A stretch of 38,703 nt of DNA from an uncultured Prevotella sp. (GTDB lineage: Bacteria; Bacteroidota; Bacteroidia; Bacteroidales; Bacteroidaceae). Below, in pieces: positions 1 through 10,100 of this stretch (its first letter is position 1; every line of letters starts with the position of its first letter). The stretch covers positions 1 to 38,703 of the forward strand of contig CAMAGM010000009.1 in assembly GCA_945833995.1 (NCBI GenBank), given 5' to 3'. The notes under the pieces are model-generated. The model worked only from the letters and a program-made list of their open reading frames with translations. It was not told where the DNA came from and made no database searches. Made by a program: the position numbers and the translations under genes.

Positions 1-2
1 TC

Positions 3-212
3 ATTGGTTTCAAGATGCTTTCTGTAGGTCATGTCCATAATCCCATGGCTCTCGGTCTGTCCATGGGAGCCGCCTCACATGCTCTCGGGACATCTGCCGC
101 CATGGACCGCGACCAGTTTGTTGGTGCATACGCCAGCCTTGGCCTTACCCTCAACGGCATCCTTACCGCCATTCTCACTCCTACGGTAATAGACGTAATC
201 AATTCGTTTTAG
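3..212 (+). CDS. LrgB/CidB-family membrane protein, C-terminal fragment (5' end outside window)
   Basis: Open frame from the window edge; motif IGFKMLSVGHVHNPMALGLSMGAASHALGTSAAM...GILTAILTP is typical of the LrgB C-terminus. Confidence 0.8.
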   Translation: MGFKMLSVGHVHNPMALGLSMGAASHALGTSAAMDRDQFVGAYASLGLTLNGILTAILTPTVIDVINSF

Positions 213-422
213 AATTTGAAAGGGTAATCCATCCTTTGGAATAGTAGTATGGCAATACATTACTTTGTGATATTCAGCCCTTTGTAATGCGCAGCGCTGG
301 ATATTCAACCACATTAAAGGGTGGGAAAGTTGAATTAAATATTATTTTCGGCTTGTTCGTGAGAGTAGCACGATTATTTAATATGAACAGGTGATAGTCT
401 CTGTTTATCCTGTAATGAAAAG

Positions 423-498
423 TCCAACGTTGCGTTTGTGGAGACGCAACGTTGGATTTGTTTTGACGCAACGTTAGGGATAAATTGCCGCAACGTTA
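423..498. repeat. 22-bp-period array of four AACGTT-centred units; the first two form a perfect 13-bp inverted repeat
   Basis: CAACGTT at 425, 447, 469 and 491 (exact 22-bp steps); TCCAACGTTGCGT (423-435) / ACGCAACGTTGGA (444-456). Confidence 0.85.
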
Positions 499-2835
499 GT
501 TTTTCTTCAACAGATTCAGAGGTTCGGTGGGGGCGAGGACATCGGTGGTCTTCTCGGTGTATTGCTTCAGCTGGGCTGTTGCGGTGCAGCGCACGTCGTC
601 GATGTTGGCGGCTATGCTGAAGGTGTATTTGCCGGCTGCCGTGAGCCACTGTGCGTTCTGCTCGTCGTAGGAAGCGAGGTCGCGGACGGGAATCTGCATC
701 GTCAGAGTCTGGCTCTCGCCTGGGGCGAGCGAGCGTGTCTTGGCAAACGATTTGAGTTCCTTCGAGGGCTTCTCAAGTCCTGCCTCGGGAGCTGTGGCAT
801 AAACCTGCACTGCTTCCTTGCCTTCTACCTTTCCAGTGTTCTTCACCACGACGGTCAGCACCACGTTGTCGCCGTTGACCTTCACCGTAGGCTTGCTGTA
901 GGCAAAGGTGGTGTAGCTCAGACCGTAGCCGAAAGGATAGGCAACGGGCTTCTTGAAGGTGTCGAAATATCGGTAGCCTACGTAGATGTCCTCCTCGTGG
1001 TTGGTGAAGTCAACGCCCTTGATAGGTGCGCCCCAACCTTTCATCTCCTTATACGAGTAGAGGGTCATGTCTTGTGGGAAGTTGGCTGTTGAGGGATGGT
1101 CGGCGGCTGTTATGGGCCAAGTCATCGTGAGCTTGCCCGATGGACAAACCTTGCCTGCCATGATGTCGGCAATGGAGTTGCCGCCTTCCTCGCCTGGCTG
1201 CCAAGCCATGATGATGGCATCGGCACGGTCGCGCCACGAAACGGTCTCAATCACCGAGCCGGAATTGATGACCACAACCACTGGCTTGCCTGCCTTGCGG
1301 AAAGCATCGCTGACGCGGTCGATGAGCTGGCGCTCAAGAGGCGTGATGTTGAACTCGTCGTCAATCGAGCGGTCGATGCCCTCGCCTGCCTGTCGGCCAA
1401 TGGTGATGATGGCGGCGTCGGCTTCGGGGCAGCTCTCGTCGATGCATCGCTGCGACAACTCTATCTCAGGCAGCTTCACCTTGCCGAACATTGGCATCTG
1501 GAACCACTTCGTTGGCTCGCGGTCAGCCTCAAACTTCACCTTGGCATACTCTACGTATTTTTGATAGATGTCGGTAAGGGTCTTTGTAGTGGAGATGCCA
1601 GCGTTCTTCAGACCTTGTACCATGTCGATGACGTAAGGCACGTTGACGTTGCCCGAACCGCAACCGCAGTGGAGGAAGTCGTAGGAGTTCACTCCGAAGA
1701 GTGCCACTGTCTTGATGTCCTTAAGAGGCAGCACTCCGTTGTTCTGCAGCAGCACGATGCCCTCGGCAGCCGACTGTCGTGTGATGGTGGCGTGAGCCTT
1801 CAGGTCGGGTGTGTTTGATGCCTTGAACTGTTGCATCTTTGGTGAAAGGGTGCAGAGCTCCAGCACTCGGCGCACGCAGACATCAACGTCAGCCATGCTG
1901 AGTTTGCCGCTCTTCACCTTGTTTATAATGTCCTCGGTCTGTGAACCATAGCCTGGCATCATGAGGTCGTTGCCCGCATGCACTTGTGCGGCAGTGTTGC
2001 GCAGTCCTGTCCAGTCGGTCATAACCATGCCGCGGAAACCCCAGTCGGTGCGCAGGATGTCGGTGAGCAGTTCGTGGCTCTCCTGTGCGAATATGCCGTT
2101 TATCTTGTTGTACGACGACATGACTGTCCAAGGGTTGCTCTCGCGAACGGCAATCTCGAAGCCACGCAGGTAGATCTCGCGCATGGCACGCTTCGACAGA
2201 CGCTCGTCAACCCGTGTGCGGTCGGTCTCCTGTGAGTTCACGGCGTAGTGCTTTATGCTTGTTCCCACGTTCTGGCTTTGCACGCCACGGATATAGGCAG
2301 CGGCAATGCGGCCCGTGAGCAGTGGGTCTTCGGAGTAGTATTCGAAGTTGCGTCCGCAGAGAGGGTTGCGGTGGATATTGACTCCAGGGCCGAGAATCAC
2401 GTCGCAGTTGTATTCTCGTGTCTCATTGCCTATAGCCTTTCCCACCTGCTCCACCAGTTCGGTGTTCCATGTTGAGGCGAGTGTGGAGCCAACGGGGAAT
2501 CCTGTGGCATAGTAGGTCTTTGTCTCGCCCTCGCGTTTCGGCTCTATGCGTACTCCGGCAGGACCGTCGGCAAGCACGAGCATCGGTATGCCGAGGCGTG
2601 GAATGGCTGCGGTCACTCCCGCAGCACCGGGGACGAGGTTCTTCGTATAGCCGCCCATGGCTCCACCAGTCTCAGCCTGGTTTGTTGCTCCCACGAGCAA
2701 GAGTGCCTTCTCCTCAAGCGTCATGGCTTTCAATACTTCGTCGATGTTGTCGGCTCTCAGTTGTGGAGCCTGTTGTGCCGAGGCAGTCAGTGCAGTTGCT
2801 GCGGCAAAGGTCAGTAATGTCTTCTTTATATGCAT
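496..2835 (-). CDS. Glycoside hydrolase family 3 (beta-glucosidase-like), secreted
   Basis: 779 aa; signal peptide; GPGVNIHRNPLCGRNFEYYSEDP, VMTDWTG nucleophile region, C-terminal fibronectin-III-like domain. Confidence 0.93.
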   Translation of the reverse strand: MHIKKTLLTFAAATALTASAQQAPQLRADNIDEVLKAMTLEEKALLLVGATNQAETGGAMGGYTKNLVPGAAGVTAAIPRLGIPMLVLADGPAGVRIEPKREGETKTYYATGFPVGSTLASTWNTELVEQVGKAIGNETREYNCDVILGPGVNIHRNPLCGRNFEYYSEDPLLTGRIAAAYIRGVQSQNVGTSIKHYAVNSQETDRTRVDERLSKRAMREIYLRGFEIAVRESNPWTVMSSYNKINGIFAQESHELLTDILRTDWGFRGMVMTDWTGLRNTAAQVHAGNDLMMPGYGSQTEDIINKVKSGKLSMADVDVCVRRVLELCTLSPKMQQFKASNTPDLKAHATITRQSAAEGIVLLQNNGVLPLKDIKTVALFGVNSYDFLHCGCGSGNVNVPYVIDMVQGLKNAGISTTKTLTDIYQKYVEYAKVKFEADREPTKWFQMPMFGKVKLPEIELSQRCIDESCPEADAAIITIGRQAGEGIDRSIDDEFNITPLERQLIDRVSDAFRKAGKPVVVVINSGSVIETVSWRDRADAIIMAWQPGEEGGNSIADIMAGKVCPSGKLTMTWPITAADHPSTANFPQDMTLYSYKEMKGWGAPIKGVDFTNHEEDIYVGYRYFDTFKKPVAYPFGYGLSYTTFAYSKPTVKVNGDNVVLTVVVKNTGKVEGKEAVQVYATAPEAGLEKPSKELKSFAKTRSLAPGESQTLTMQIPVRDLASYDEQNAQWLTAAGKYTFSIAANIDDVRCTATAQLKQYTEKTTDVLAPTEPLNLLKKN

Positions 2836-2866
2836 AATAAAATGGAAAAAAATGGTTATTGTGCTG

Positions 2867-2898
2867 CAAATTTACGACTTTTGCTTCATACGACCAAA
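2867..2898 (-). promoter_or_regulatory. Bacteroidales-type promoter for GH3: TTTG-N20-TAAATTTG
   Basis: Minus-strand TAAATTTG (2867-2874) and TTTG (2895-2898), 20-bp spacer, just upstream of the 2835 start. Confidence 0.6.
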
Positions 2899-3009
2899 AG
2901 TTTTTGTGTTTTTCTTGCTTATGTGTGGAAAAAAAGGAAAGGGATTCAAGAGGCGATGTTGCCTCTCAAATCCCCCAAGAGTGTATGTGTTGTTTTGTGT
3001 CGTTGTTAT

Positions 3010-3915
3010 TTACACGAGATGTGCGATGAGGTCCTCACGGTCGCCCTCAAGCATATCCACTACAGGAATCTCTATCATTGTGTAGCAACCAGGCTGCTGG
3101 CGCATTGAGGCGCGTGCCACGTTTACGAGCACCTGACCGGTGAGTGCGGGGTTGTTGATGCTCATGTTGAACTCCAGTCGCTGGTTTTGTGTCTGTCCGC
3201 TCACACCCTTGCGAACGAGGTTCACGCCATGACCCATGTCGCGCACGTCGTCAACCGAAGCCACCTGGAACACGTGTGTCTCGTCGTTGGCGAAGTATGG
3301 GTCAGCCTTTATTGCCTTCGTAACATCTTCAAGCTTATAGCCTTCCTCCAGTTCTACATACACCATGCGGCGGTGTATGCCCTCGCCGTGAGGAATGGTC
3401 ATTGAGAGAGCGTTCTTCACGCCTTCCTTCGAGCGCACGCAAACAGAGTGTCCCATCGACATGCCCGGACCGAAGTTGGTGTAGCTCAGTCCCTTTGGTG
3501 CGAGGCTCTGCATGAGTGTGCGTACTACGGAGTCAGAGCCTGGGTCCCAACCGGCAGCGATGACCGAGACGGTACCTGTCTCCTTGTTGATAGGCATCAG
3601 CTCGCGACGATAGTCGAGAATGCTTGTGTGGATGTCGAAGCTGTCAACGGTGTTGATTCCGAGTGGCAGAATGTCCTTCGCAAATTCTGGACAAGAGCGT
3701 GTTGGAGCTGCCAGTATTGCTACGTCAACGTCTTTCAGCTCGCGTATGTTCTTCACCACTTCATACTGTGCCAGTTCGGCTGGCTTGTTCTCTGCACCGT
3801 TGCGGCGCACTATGCCTGCTATCTCGAAGTCGTTTGCTGCTTCGAGGGCTTGGACTGTATATCGTCCAATGTTGCCGTATCCTACCACGGCTGCTCTAAT
3901 CTTCTTCATATCCAT
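3010..3915 (-). CDS. ddh: meso-diaminopimelate D-dehydrogenase
   Basis: 301 aa; MKKIRAAVVGYGNIGRYTVQAL, DSFDIHTSI, AAGWDPGSDSVVRTLMQ, FGPGMSMGHSVCVR typical of Ddh. Confidence 0.92.
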   Translation of the reverse strand: MDMKKIRAAVVGYGNIGRYTVQALEAANDFEIAGIVRRNGAENKPAELAQYEVVKNIRELKDVDVAILAAPTRSCPEFAKDILPLGINTVDSFDIHTSILDYRRELMPINKETGTVSVIAAGWDPGSDSVVRTLMQSLAPKGLSYTNFGPGMSMGHSVCVRSKEGVKNALSMTIPHGEGIHRRMVYVELEEGYKLEDVTKAIKADPYFANDETHVFQVASVDDVRDMGHGVNLVRKGVSGQTQNQRLEFNMSINNPALTGQVLVNVARASMRQQPGCYTMIEIPVVDMLEGDREDLIAHLV

Positions 3916-4104
3916 TTAGTTGTTTGATGTTTATCTTTTTTTGTTTGCGGTTGCAAAATTACTCTTTTTCTGCGAAATGAGTATCAAAAGGGAAGAAAAA
4001 AATGTAAATCGGTAGAGGTTTTTGTCGATTTGATACATTTCCTGCGCCTCAGAGAGAGAATCCGTAAGCAAAATGCAAGTTTTTGCTAACGAACTCTCGT
4101 TTCC

Positions 4105-4707
4105 TCACTTTATCAACTTCAGAGCTGTCTTTATCACCTGCTCCACAGGCATGTCGGGATTGTCCTTGAGAATCTGCATTACCACTTTATGCGATGGGGC
4201 AGGCGAGAAGCCAAGCATTGTGAGTGCGCTTATTGCCTCTTCCTTCACTTCTGAGTTGACTGGCTGCTGTATGGCTCCGCCTGCTGGAATCTCTGCCGCT
4301 ATGCCGAGCGACACTATCTTGTCGCGCAAATCGACAATGATGCGTTGTGCCGTCTTCAGTCCAATGCCCTTTATGGTCTTTATCATCCGCTCGTTGCCTG
4401 TGGATATGCAGTCGCAAAGCTCGGCAGGGCTCATCGACGAGAGCACCATTCGGGCAGTGTTTGGTCCTACGCCCGACACAGTGATGAGCAACAGGAACAT
4501 CTCACGTTCCTTCTTTGAGGCGAAGCCGAACAGGACGTGTGCGTCCTCCCGTATTGCCTCATGCACGTAGAGCTTCACTTCCTTCTTGCCTTGTATGGCA
4601 GAGAAAGTGTTGAGCGATATGTTCATTCCGTAGCCCACGCCAGCGGCCTCTACGACAGCCATAGCGGGGGCAAGTTCTGTAAGTTCACCTTTTATATATT
4701 CTATCAT
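4105..4707 (-). CDS. ruvA: Holliday junction DNA helicase subunit RuvA
   Basis: [35 protein letters not shown]...[36 protein letters not shown]; start taken at the internal Met (ORF call to 4797 adds about 30 non-RuvA residues). Confidence 0.93.
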   Translation of the reverse strand: MIEYIKGELTELAPAMAVVEAAGVGYGMNISLNTFSAIQGKKEVKLYVHEAIREDAHVLFGFASKKEREMFLLLITVSGVGPNTARMVLSSMSPAELCDCISTGNERMIKTIKGIGLKTAQRIIVDLRDKIVSLGIAAEIPAGGAIQQPVNSEVKEEAISALTMLGFSPAPSHKVVMQILKDNPDMPVEQVIKTALKLIK

Positions 4708-4723
4708 AGTTGTTGCTTTTTTA

Positions 4724-4819
4724 GGAGTGAAGAGTGATGAGTTATGATTACTGAACTGTGCGGAATGGAAGACTTGACGGTAATCACAACTCTTCACTCA
4801 TCACTCATCACTCTTCACT
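4724..4819. repeat. Intercistronic inverted repeat built from gagtgaagagtgatga / tcactcatcactcttcac
   Basis: Left arm 4724-4750 is near-complementary to 4781-4819; overlaps the stop codon of the 4801-5736 gene. Confidence 0.75.
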
Positions 4820-5736
4820 TCAATAAATCTCAGTTCCGCCTCAAGCATCTCAAGCTTAGGCATGTTGAATCCTACTGACTTCGCGTCGGCAATGGGACGT
4901 GAGTAAAGATAGTCAATCTCCATTGGTCGGTGGAAGTCGAAATCAAGTTTCATACTTGGCGAGTAGGGTGGCATCTTTATGGTGTTGGCAATCATCTTGT
5001 CAGCAAACGACTTGTCGATGTTCTTTATGCCAAGGGCGTTTGCCGCGCCAATCACCTCAAGCATCTGGTCGTAGATGAGCTTGTGGGTCGATGGACATGA
5101 GAGCAGAAGGTTTGTAGTGGTGTTAAGAGCCACGGTCATTCCGTTGAACGGCATGTTCCATACAGCCTTTTTCCAACGTGCCTCAAGATAGTCCACCTCG
5201 GCAGCACCGATGCCCGCAGAGCGGAAATCGTCGATGAGCTGTTGGAAGCGTACTGTGTCGTTGCAACTGTAGTTGCCAATGTTGATGTTGCCGTAGAACT
5301 GGTGGTTGATGTGTCCTGGCCCAGCCTTTGCCGAGCAGATGAAAGCCAAGCCAGCGGCGAGTGGCTGACCTGGAAACATCTTCTCCACGTCGGGCTCCAC
5401 GCCAATTCCGTTCTGAATGAGCAGCACTATTGTCTCTGGTTTCAGCAGTGGTTTGAGCAGCGATGGAAGCAGATGGTTGTTGGTGGTCTTCAACGCCACT
5501 ATCACCACGTCGCACTCCGGCATGTTTGCCGTGTTGTCATACACGTTTGGCTCCTTCAGGTGGAAAGAACCGTCGCAGGAGTCAACCCGTAGTCCGTTCT
5601 CCACAACATACCGATAGTCGGAGTGTAGTAGGAAATGCACCTCGAAGCCAGCCCTCACGAGACGTGCCCCGTAGTAGCCTCCTATGGCTCCCGTTCCTAT
5701 TATTGCATATTTCATATTCTTACTTTTTGGGGTCAA
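4801..5736 (-). CDS. Ketopantoate reductase family protein (2-dehydropantoate 2-reductase)
   Basis: MKYAIIGTGAIGGYYGARLVRAGFEVHFLLHSDY; ApbA/PanE Rossmann and C-terminal domain. Confidence 0.85.
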   Translation of the reverse strand: MTPKSKNMKYAIIGTGAIGGYYGARLVRAGFEVHFLLHSDYRYVVENGLRVDSCDGSFHLKEPNVYDNTANMPECDVVIVALKTTNNHLLPSLLKPLLKPETIVLLIQNGIGVEPDVEKMFPGQPLAAGLAFICSAKAGPGHINHQFYGNINIGNYSCNDTVRFQQLIDDFRSAGIGAAEVDYLEARWKKAVWNMPFNGMTVALNTTTNLLLSCPSTHKLIYDQMLEVIGAANALGIKNIDKSFADKMIANTIKMPPYSPSMKLDFDFHRPMEIDYLYSRPIADAKSVGFNMPKLEMLEAELRFIEVKSDE

Positions 5737-5797
5737 ATATTGTTATCGGGTGCAAAGGTAATGCGTTTTTGTGGAATTTGCAAGAAAAAAATGAAAA

Positions 5798-5821
5798 AAG
5801 GGTTGTCTCACGACAGCCCTT
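5798..5821 (-). terminator. Rho-independent-type terminator hairpin followed by T-run on the minus strand
   Basis: AAGGGTTGTC-TCAC-GACAGCCCTT; minus-strand continuation TTTTTTCATTTTTTT. Confidence 0.55.
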
Positions 5822-5936
5822 CTCCATTACGTTTTCTAACTAACTTATTATCAACTATTCATTACTCATTACAAAATCTGGTGCAAAGTTACGGCTTATT
5901 TTTAATAAATAGTAACTTTTTCGGTAAAAAAATAAC

Positions 5937-5948
5937 GTAAACGTTTGC
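5937..5948. promoter_or_regulatory. Putative LacI-family operator overlapping the -33 element
   Basis: GTAAACGTTTGC, CpG-centred palindrome AAACGTTT (5939-5946), upstream of a lacI-type gene. Confidence 0.55.
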
Positions 5949-5975
5949 GAATTTCAAAAATATGGAGTATATTTG
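5944..5975 (+). promoter_or_regulatory. Bacteroidales-type promoter TTTG-N20-TATATTTG for the LacI-family gene
   Basis: TTTG 5944-5947; TATATTTG 5968-5975; spacer 20 bp; gene starts 6021. Confidence 0.7.
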
Positions 5976-6020
5976 CAAGCGCAATTATCTTAAATAACAG
6001 TAAAGACCTATATTGATATA

Positions 6021-7049
6021 ATGAATAACGTGAAACACAGGACTTCGCTGAAAGACCTTGCAGCGAAACTTGGAGTCAGCATAGCCACGGTGAGCCGTGC
6101 GCTGCGCAACAGTCCGGAGATAGGGCAGGAGATGCAGCAGCGTGTGAAGGCATTGGCAAAGGAACTAAACTACAGGCCAAATCCCTTCGCCCGCAGCCTA
6201 AGGCGTGAGGCTCCGAAAATTATAGGCGTGGTGGTGCCAAACCTCGTCACCCATTTCTATTCGGCTGTGCTCGACGGAATAGAGGAGGAGGCGGCAAAGT
6301 CGGGATATTCGGTCATCAGTGCCAACAGCCATGAGGACTGCGTGGCGGAGGCAAAGGCTGTTGACAACTTCATCGACATGCACGTGGAGGGCATCATTGC
6401 CTGTCTTGCACAGAACACCACCGACTACTCCCATTTCGAGGAGATAGCCGAGATGGGCATCCCGCTTGTGTTCTTCGGGCGAACCTGCATGAGCGACAAG
6501 TTCTCCACCGTGACCGCCAATGGCGACGAGGCGGCACAGATGGCAACGGAGCACCTCATAAGCACTGGTAGCCGGCGCATAGCCTTCATTGGAGGACCAA
6601 ACCACCTCGACATGGTGAAGCGCAGGAAGCACGGCTATCTGGAGGCACTGCGCGACCACCGCATACCCATCGACCGGGAAATAGTGGTGTGCGACAGGAT
6701 AGACTATCAGACGGCGTTGGCGAACACGCTGAAATTGCTTCAGCGTCCCGACCGTCCCGACGCCATACTGGCTTTCAACGACATAATAACCTTCGCCGCC
6801 TACACTGCCATAAGGCAGATGAAGCTCAACATACCTGACGACGTGGCACTCATAGGCTTCACCGATGACATTCATACGGAATACGTCACCCCACGAATGT
6901 CGGTCATTGCCGACCAGTCGCAGACTATGGGAGCCGAGGCTTGTCGCCTGTTGATGAAGGCGATAGGTGGCGACAGCAAGATAAGGAACGTCATAGTTCC
7001 GCAAAAGCTCGTAATCAGAGAGACATCGGCAAAGAAGTTGACGAGTTGA
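6021..7049 (+). CDS. LacI family transcriptional regulator
   Basis: N-terminal HTH TSLKDLAAKLGVSIATVSRALRNSPEIG plus periplasmic-binding-like domain. Confidence 0.95.
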   Translation: MNNVKHRTSLKDLAAKLGVSIATVSRALRNSPEIGQEMQQRVKALAKELNYRPNPFARSLRREAPKIIGVVVPNLVTHFYSAVLDGIEEEAAKSGYSVISANSHEDCVAEAKAVDNFIDMHVEGIIACLAQNTTDYSHFEEIAEMGIPLVFFGRTCMSDKFSTVTANGDEAAQMATEHLISTGSRRIAFIGGPNHLDMVKRRKHGYLEALRDHRIPIDREIVVCDRIDYQTALANTLKLLQRPDRPDAILAFNDIITFAAYTAIRQMKLNIPDDVALIGFTDDIHTEYVTPRMSVIADQSQTMGAEACRLLMKAIGGDSKIRNVIVPQKLVIRETSAKKLTS

Positions 7050-7076
7050 CAAGTTGACAAGTTGACGAGTTGACAA
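7037..7076. repeat. Five 8-bp tandem units GTTGAC(A/G)A spanning the lacI-family stop codon
   Basis: gttgacga gttgacaa gttgacaa gttgacga gttgacaa read directly. Confidence 0.9.
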
Positions 7077-7163
7077 GTCATTTGTCCTGCTATTAGCTCC
7101 TGTCATTTAAGAAAAAAACAATATGTCCTACTTGTAAACTTAAAAAAACGAAGAAACTATATT

Positions 7164-10100
7164 ATGAGAAGAACCTACAAGACAATGTCTGTCATTTTCG
7201 CCTTGTTGCTGACAATGACATCATGGGCATCAAAACCCGACTTGAAATTCAAGAGACTTGATACACGCGACGGTCTCTCGAACTCACAGGTGAACTGCAT
7301 CCTGAAAGACTCAAAAGGATTTGTGTGGATAGGTACGAGATATGGGCTTGATCGCTACGACGGCACTCGCTTCCGCGTGTTCCAAGCCAATATCAAGGAC
7401 ACTACAACCTTGATAAACGACTATGTTGACAAACTCTATGAGGACATCGACGGATACATCTGGGTTCAGCAGGAGACGAGATACTGTGTCTATAATCCCA
7501 AGACAGAGCGTTTCGTGCGCGACCTCACGCCATGGACAAAGAAGGCGCATGTGGAAGGCAATGTGGAGAAAGTGCATATCGACCAGCGCAAGAACTACTG
7601 GATAAAGGCCTGGGACCACGACCTCTTCTACTATAACCCAAGGACAGGCAAGAGGGCTACATTCGTCATGGGCAAGGAAAGGAACGGAGTGAAGGAGAAC
7701 GTGCGCATCACCTCGTTTGCCGACTATGGACGCAGCACTCTCATGGTCACTGACAGGGGCATCATAACCTGTTTCGACGGCGAGAAGGGACGTGTGGCAT
7801 GGGTGTCAAACCATGTGGCGAAGTTGAGGGCATCGGAGGTTTTGGACTATCGTCTCTATATCGACAGGCATGGAAACTACTGGGTGTTGGGCGGTGGCAG
7901 ATGCCATGTCTATTCCCATAGCCATAAGCGCTGGTTCGACTCGCTCAACGACTATCTCAAGGTGCGTGGCTTGGCAGCCCTGTCAGGCAATGTCGTCACT
8001 TGGGACGTAATGGAGGACCTCGACGGACGCGTGTGGGTTGCCACCGACCATGACGGACTTTACATCATCGATTTCCAACAGAAGGATATCTACAACTACA
8101 CCAACGACAAGGCAAACGATAAAACAATCTCGGACATCTCCCTCGTGAAACTATATTGTGACCCAGAGGGACAGATGTGGATTGGAACATACACTGGCGG
8201 CGTGAACCAAGTGGTGAGGAGCAACGCCAACGTCAGCAACTTCTTCCTCGGAAGCGTTAACACCGTGGTGGAGGATCACGAAGGCAACTACTGGCTTGGA
8301 ACCAACGAGATGGGACTCATTCGCTACAATCCTTCCACCAGAAACAGCCAGACCTTCAACATGGCAAACGCGGGACTCTCGTCAAACGTGATAGTGGCAA
8401 GCCTCTGCGCCTCCGACGGCACGCTCTGGTTTGGCACCTACGGCGGAGGCGTGATACGCTATGCCAACGGGAAGTTTACGAGCATGCGCAAGGGCGACAA
8501 GCCTGGTTGCGTAGCCGACGACAACGTGTGGGCTGTGGTTGAGTCGCCCGACAAGAACATCTGGATAGGCACGCTTGGCGGCGGAGTGCAGTGCATAGAG
8601 AACGGCACGGAAACGATAACCACCTACAACCAGGCAAACTCACACCTTTCGAGCAACTATGTCTCGTCGATGCAGATGACCGATGCGGGCTGGATTGTGG
8701 TCGGCACGTCGAACAACTACTCGCTCATCGACCCCAAGACACGCAAGGTGGTGAACATGAAACTCGACCAGGACTCGTCGAGAATGACCGCCGTAACGGC
8801 TTCCAACACACAAGTCTATATGGACTCGCGAGGTCTCGTGTGGTATTGCTCACCTGCAGGTGTGCATGTGCTCGACAACTCCACAGGCCGTGTCACGCTC
8901 ATCGACCAGATGGCGGGATTGGCGGGAAACTCTGTGTGCGCCGTGATTGAGGACTCGAAGCACAACGTCTGGGTGACCACCGAATACGGCGTGTCGTGCA
9001 TCCTCATGACAAGTGCCAAGGGACACTGGAACTTCGACATCCGAAACTACAACAACCGCGACGGACTGCAGCCTGGACCGTACAACCAGCGCTCCATGTG
9101 CCTCACCCGCGACGGCAAGGTGCTTGTGGGCGGCAGCATGGGAATCGACATTATCGAACCCGAGCAGCTGAGCCGACAGGTCGTCTCTGGCAAGCCTTTG
9201 TTCAGTGGATTCCAGCTTTACGGACAGCAGATAGAGGTGGGCAAGGACTATGACGGAAGGGTGGTCCTGCCCGAGGCACTCAACGAGAGCCGACAGCTCA
9301 CGCTGCGATACAACGAGAACCAGTTCACCATACAGATGGCTTCCGACCAGGGACTTATCGGCAACCGCTCGCAGTATGTCTATATGATTGAGGGTTTCAG
9401 CGACAAGTGGATGAAGACCGAGGCGGGCAACCCCAACATCTCGCTCACGGGACTTGCGCCTGGCAGCTATACCCTTGTGGTGAAACTGCTCGACGACCGC
9501 AACCAGATGGGACAGGTGGAAAGCCGTCTCAACATCGTCATTACACCGCCGTTCTGGGGCACTTGGTGGGCATACGTCTTCTACATACTATTGGCTGTGG
9601 GACTGATTTACCTCTGGCATAAGCGCACCATACGCAAGCTGCACCTTGAGAAACTGAAGATGGAGGCTGAGGTTGAGAAGCGCAAGAAGCGTGAGGCTGC
9701 CGATGCCTACAACAACATGAACGAGGATCTGCGTGGAGCCTTCGACACCATTCTCACCAGACTCGATACCCTCATGAGCGGCGAGAACAACGAGCACCGC
9801 TACGAGCAGCAGCAGGAGATATTCGGCAACGTGGAGTCGCTCATGTCAACCGTCAACGATACCCTGTCGGCTTCCACTAAGTCGGAGGAAAGAAAGGAGT
9901 TCATTGAGCCAAAGATAAGCGACATGCAGATAGTGAGCCTCGACCAGCGTTTGGTCGATGCGGCTACGGCATACGTTGAGGAGAACCTGTCCAATGGCGA
10001 CATCACGGTGGAGACGATGAGTGAGGCACTCAATATGTCGCGCGTACATTTATATAAACGTCTCACGGCAATAACAGGCATGACCCCGTCGGAGTTCATA

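Noticed and set aside
438-1818. Plus-strand ORFs 438-620, 562-1092, 1067-1564, 1096-1818
   Set aside because: Antisense to a clear GH3 gene; frame-open artefacts of GC-rich codon usage.
4708-4797. N-terminal extension of RuvA ([12 protein letters not shown]...)
   Set aside because: Encoded by the intercistronic repeat; the canonical RuvA start MIEYIKGEL is internal.
6198-7106. 302-aa minus-strand ORF opposite the LacI-family gene
   Set aside because: Antisense to a confidently assigned regulator; no recognizable domain.
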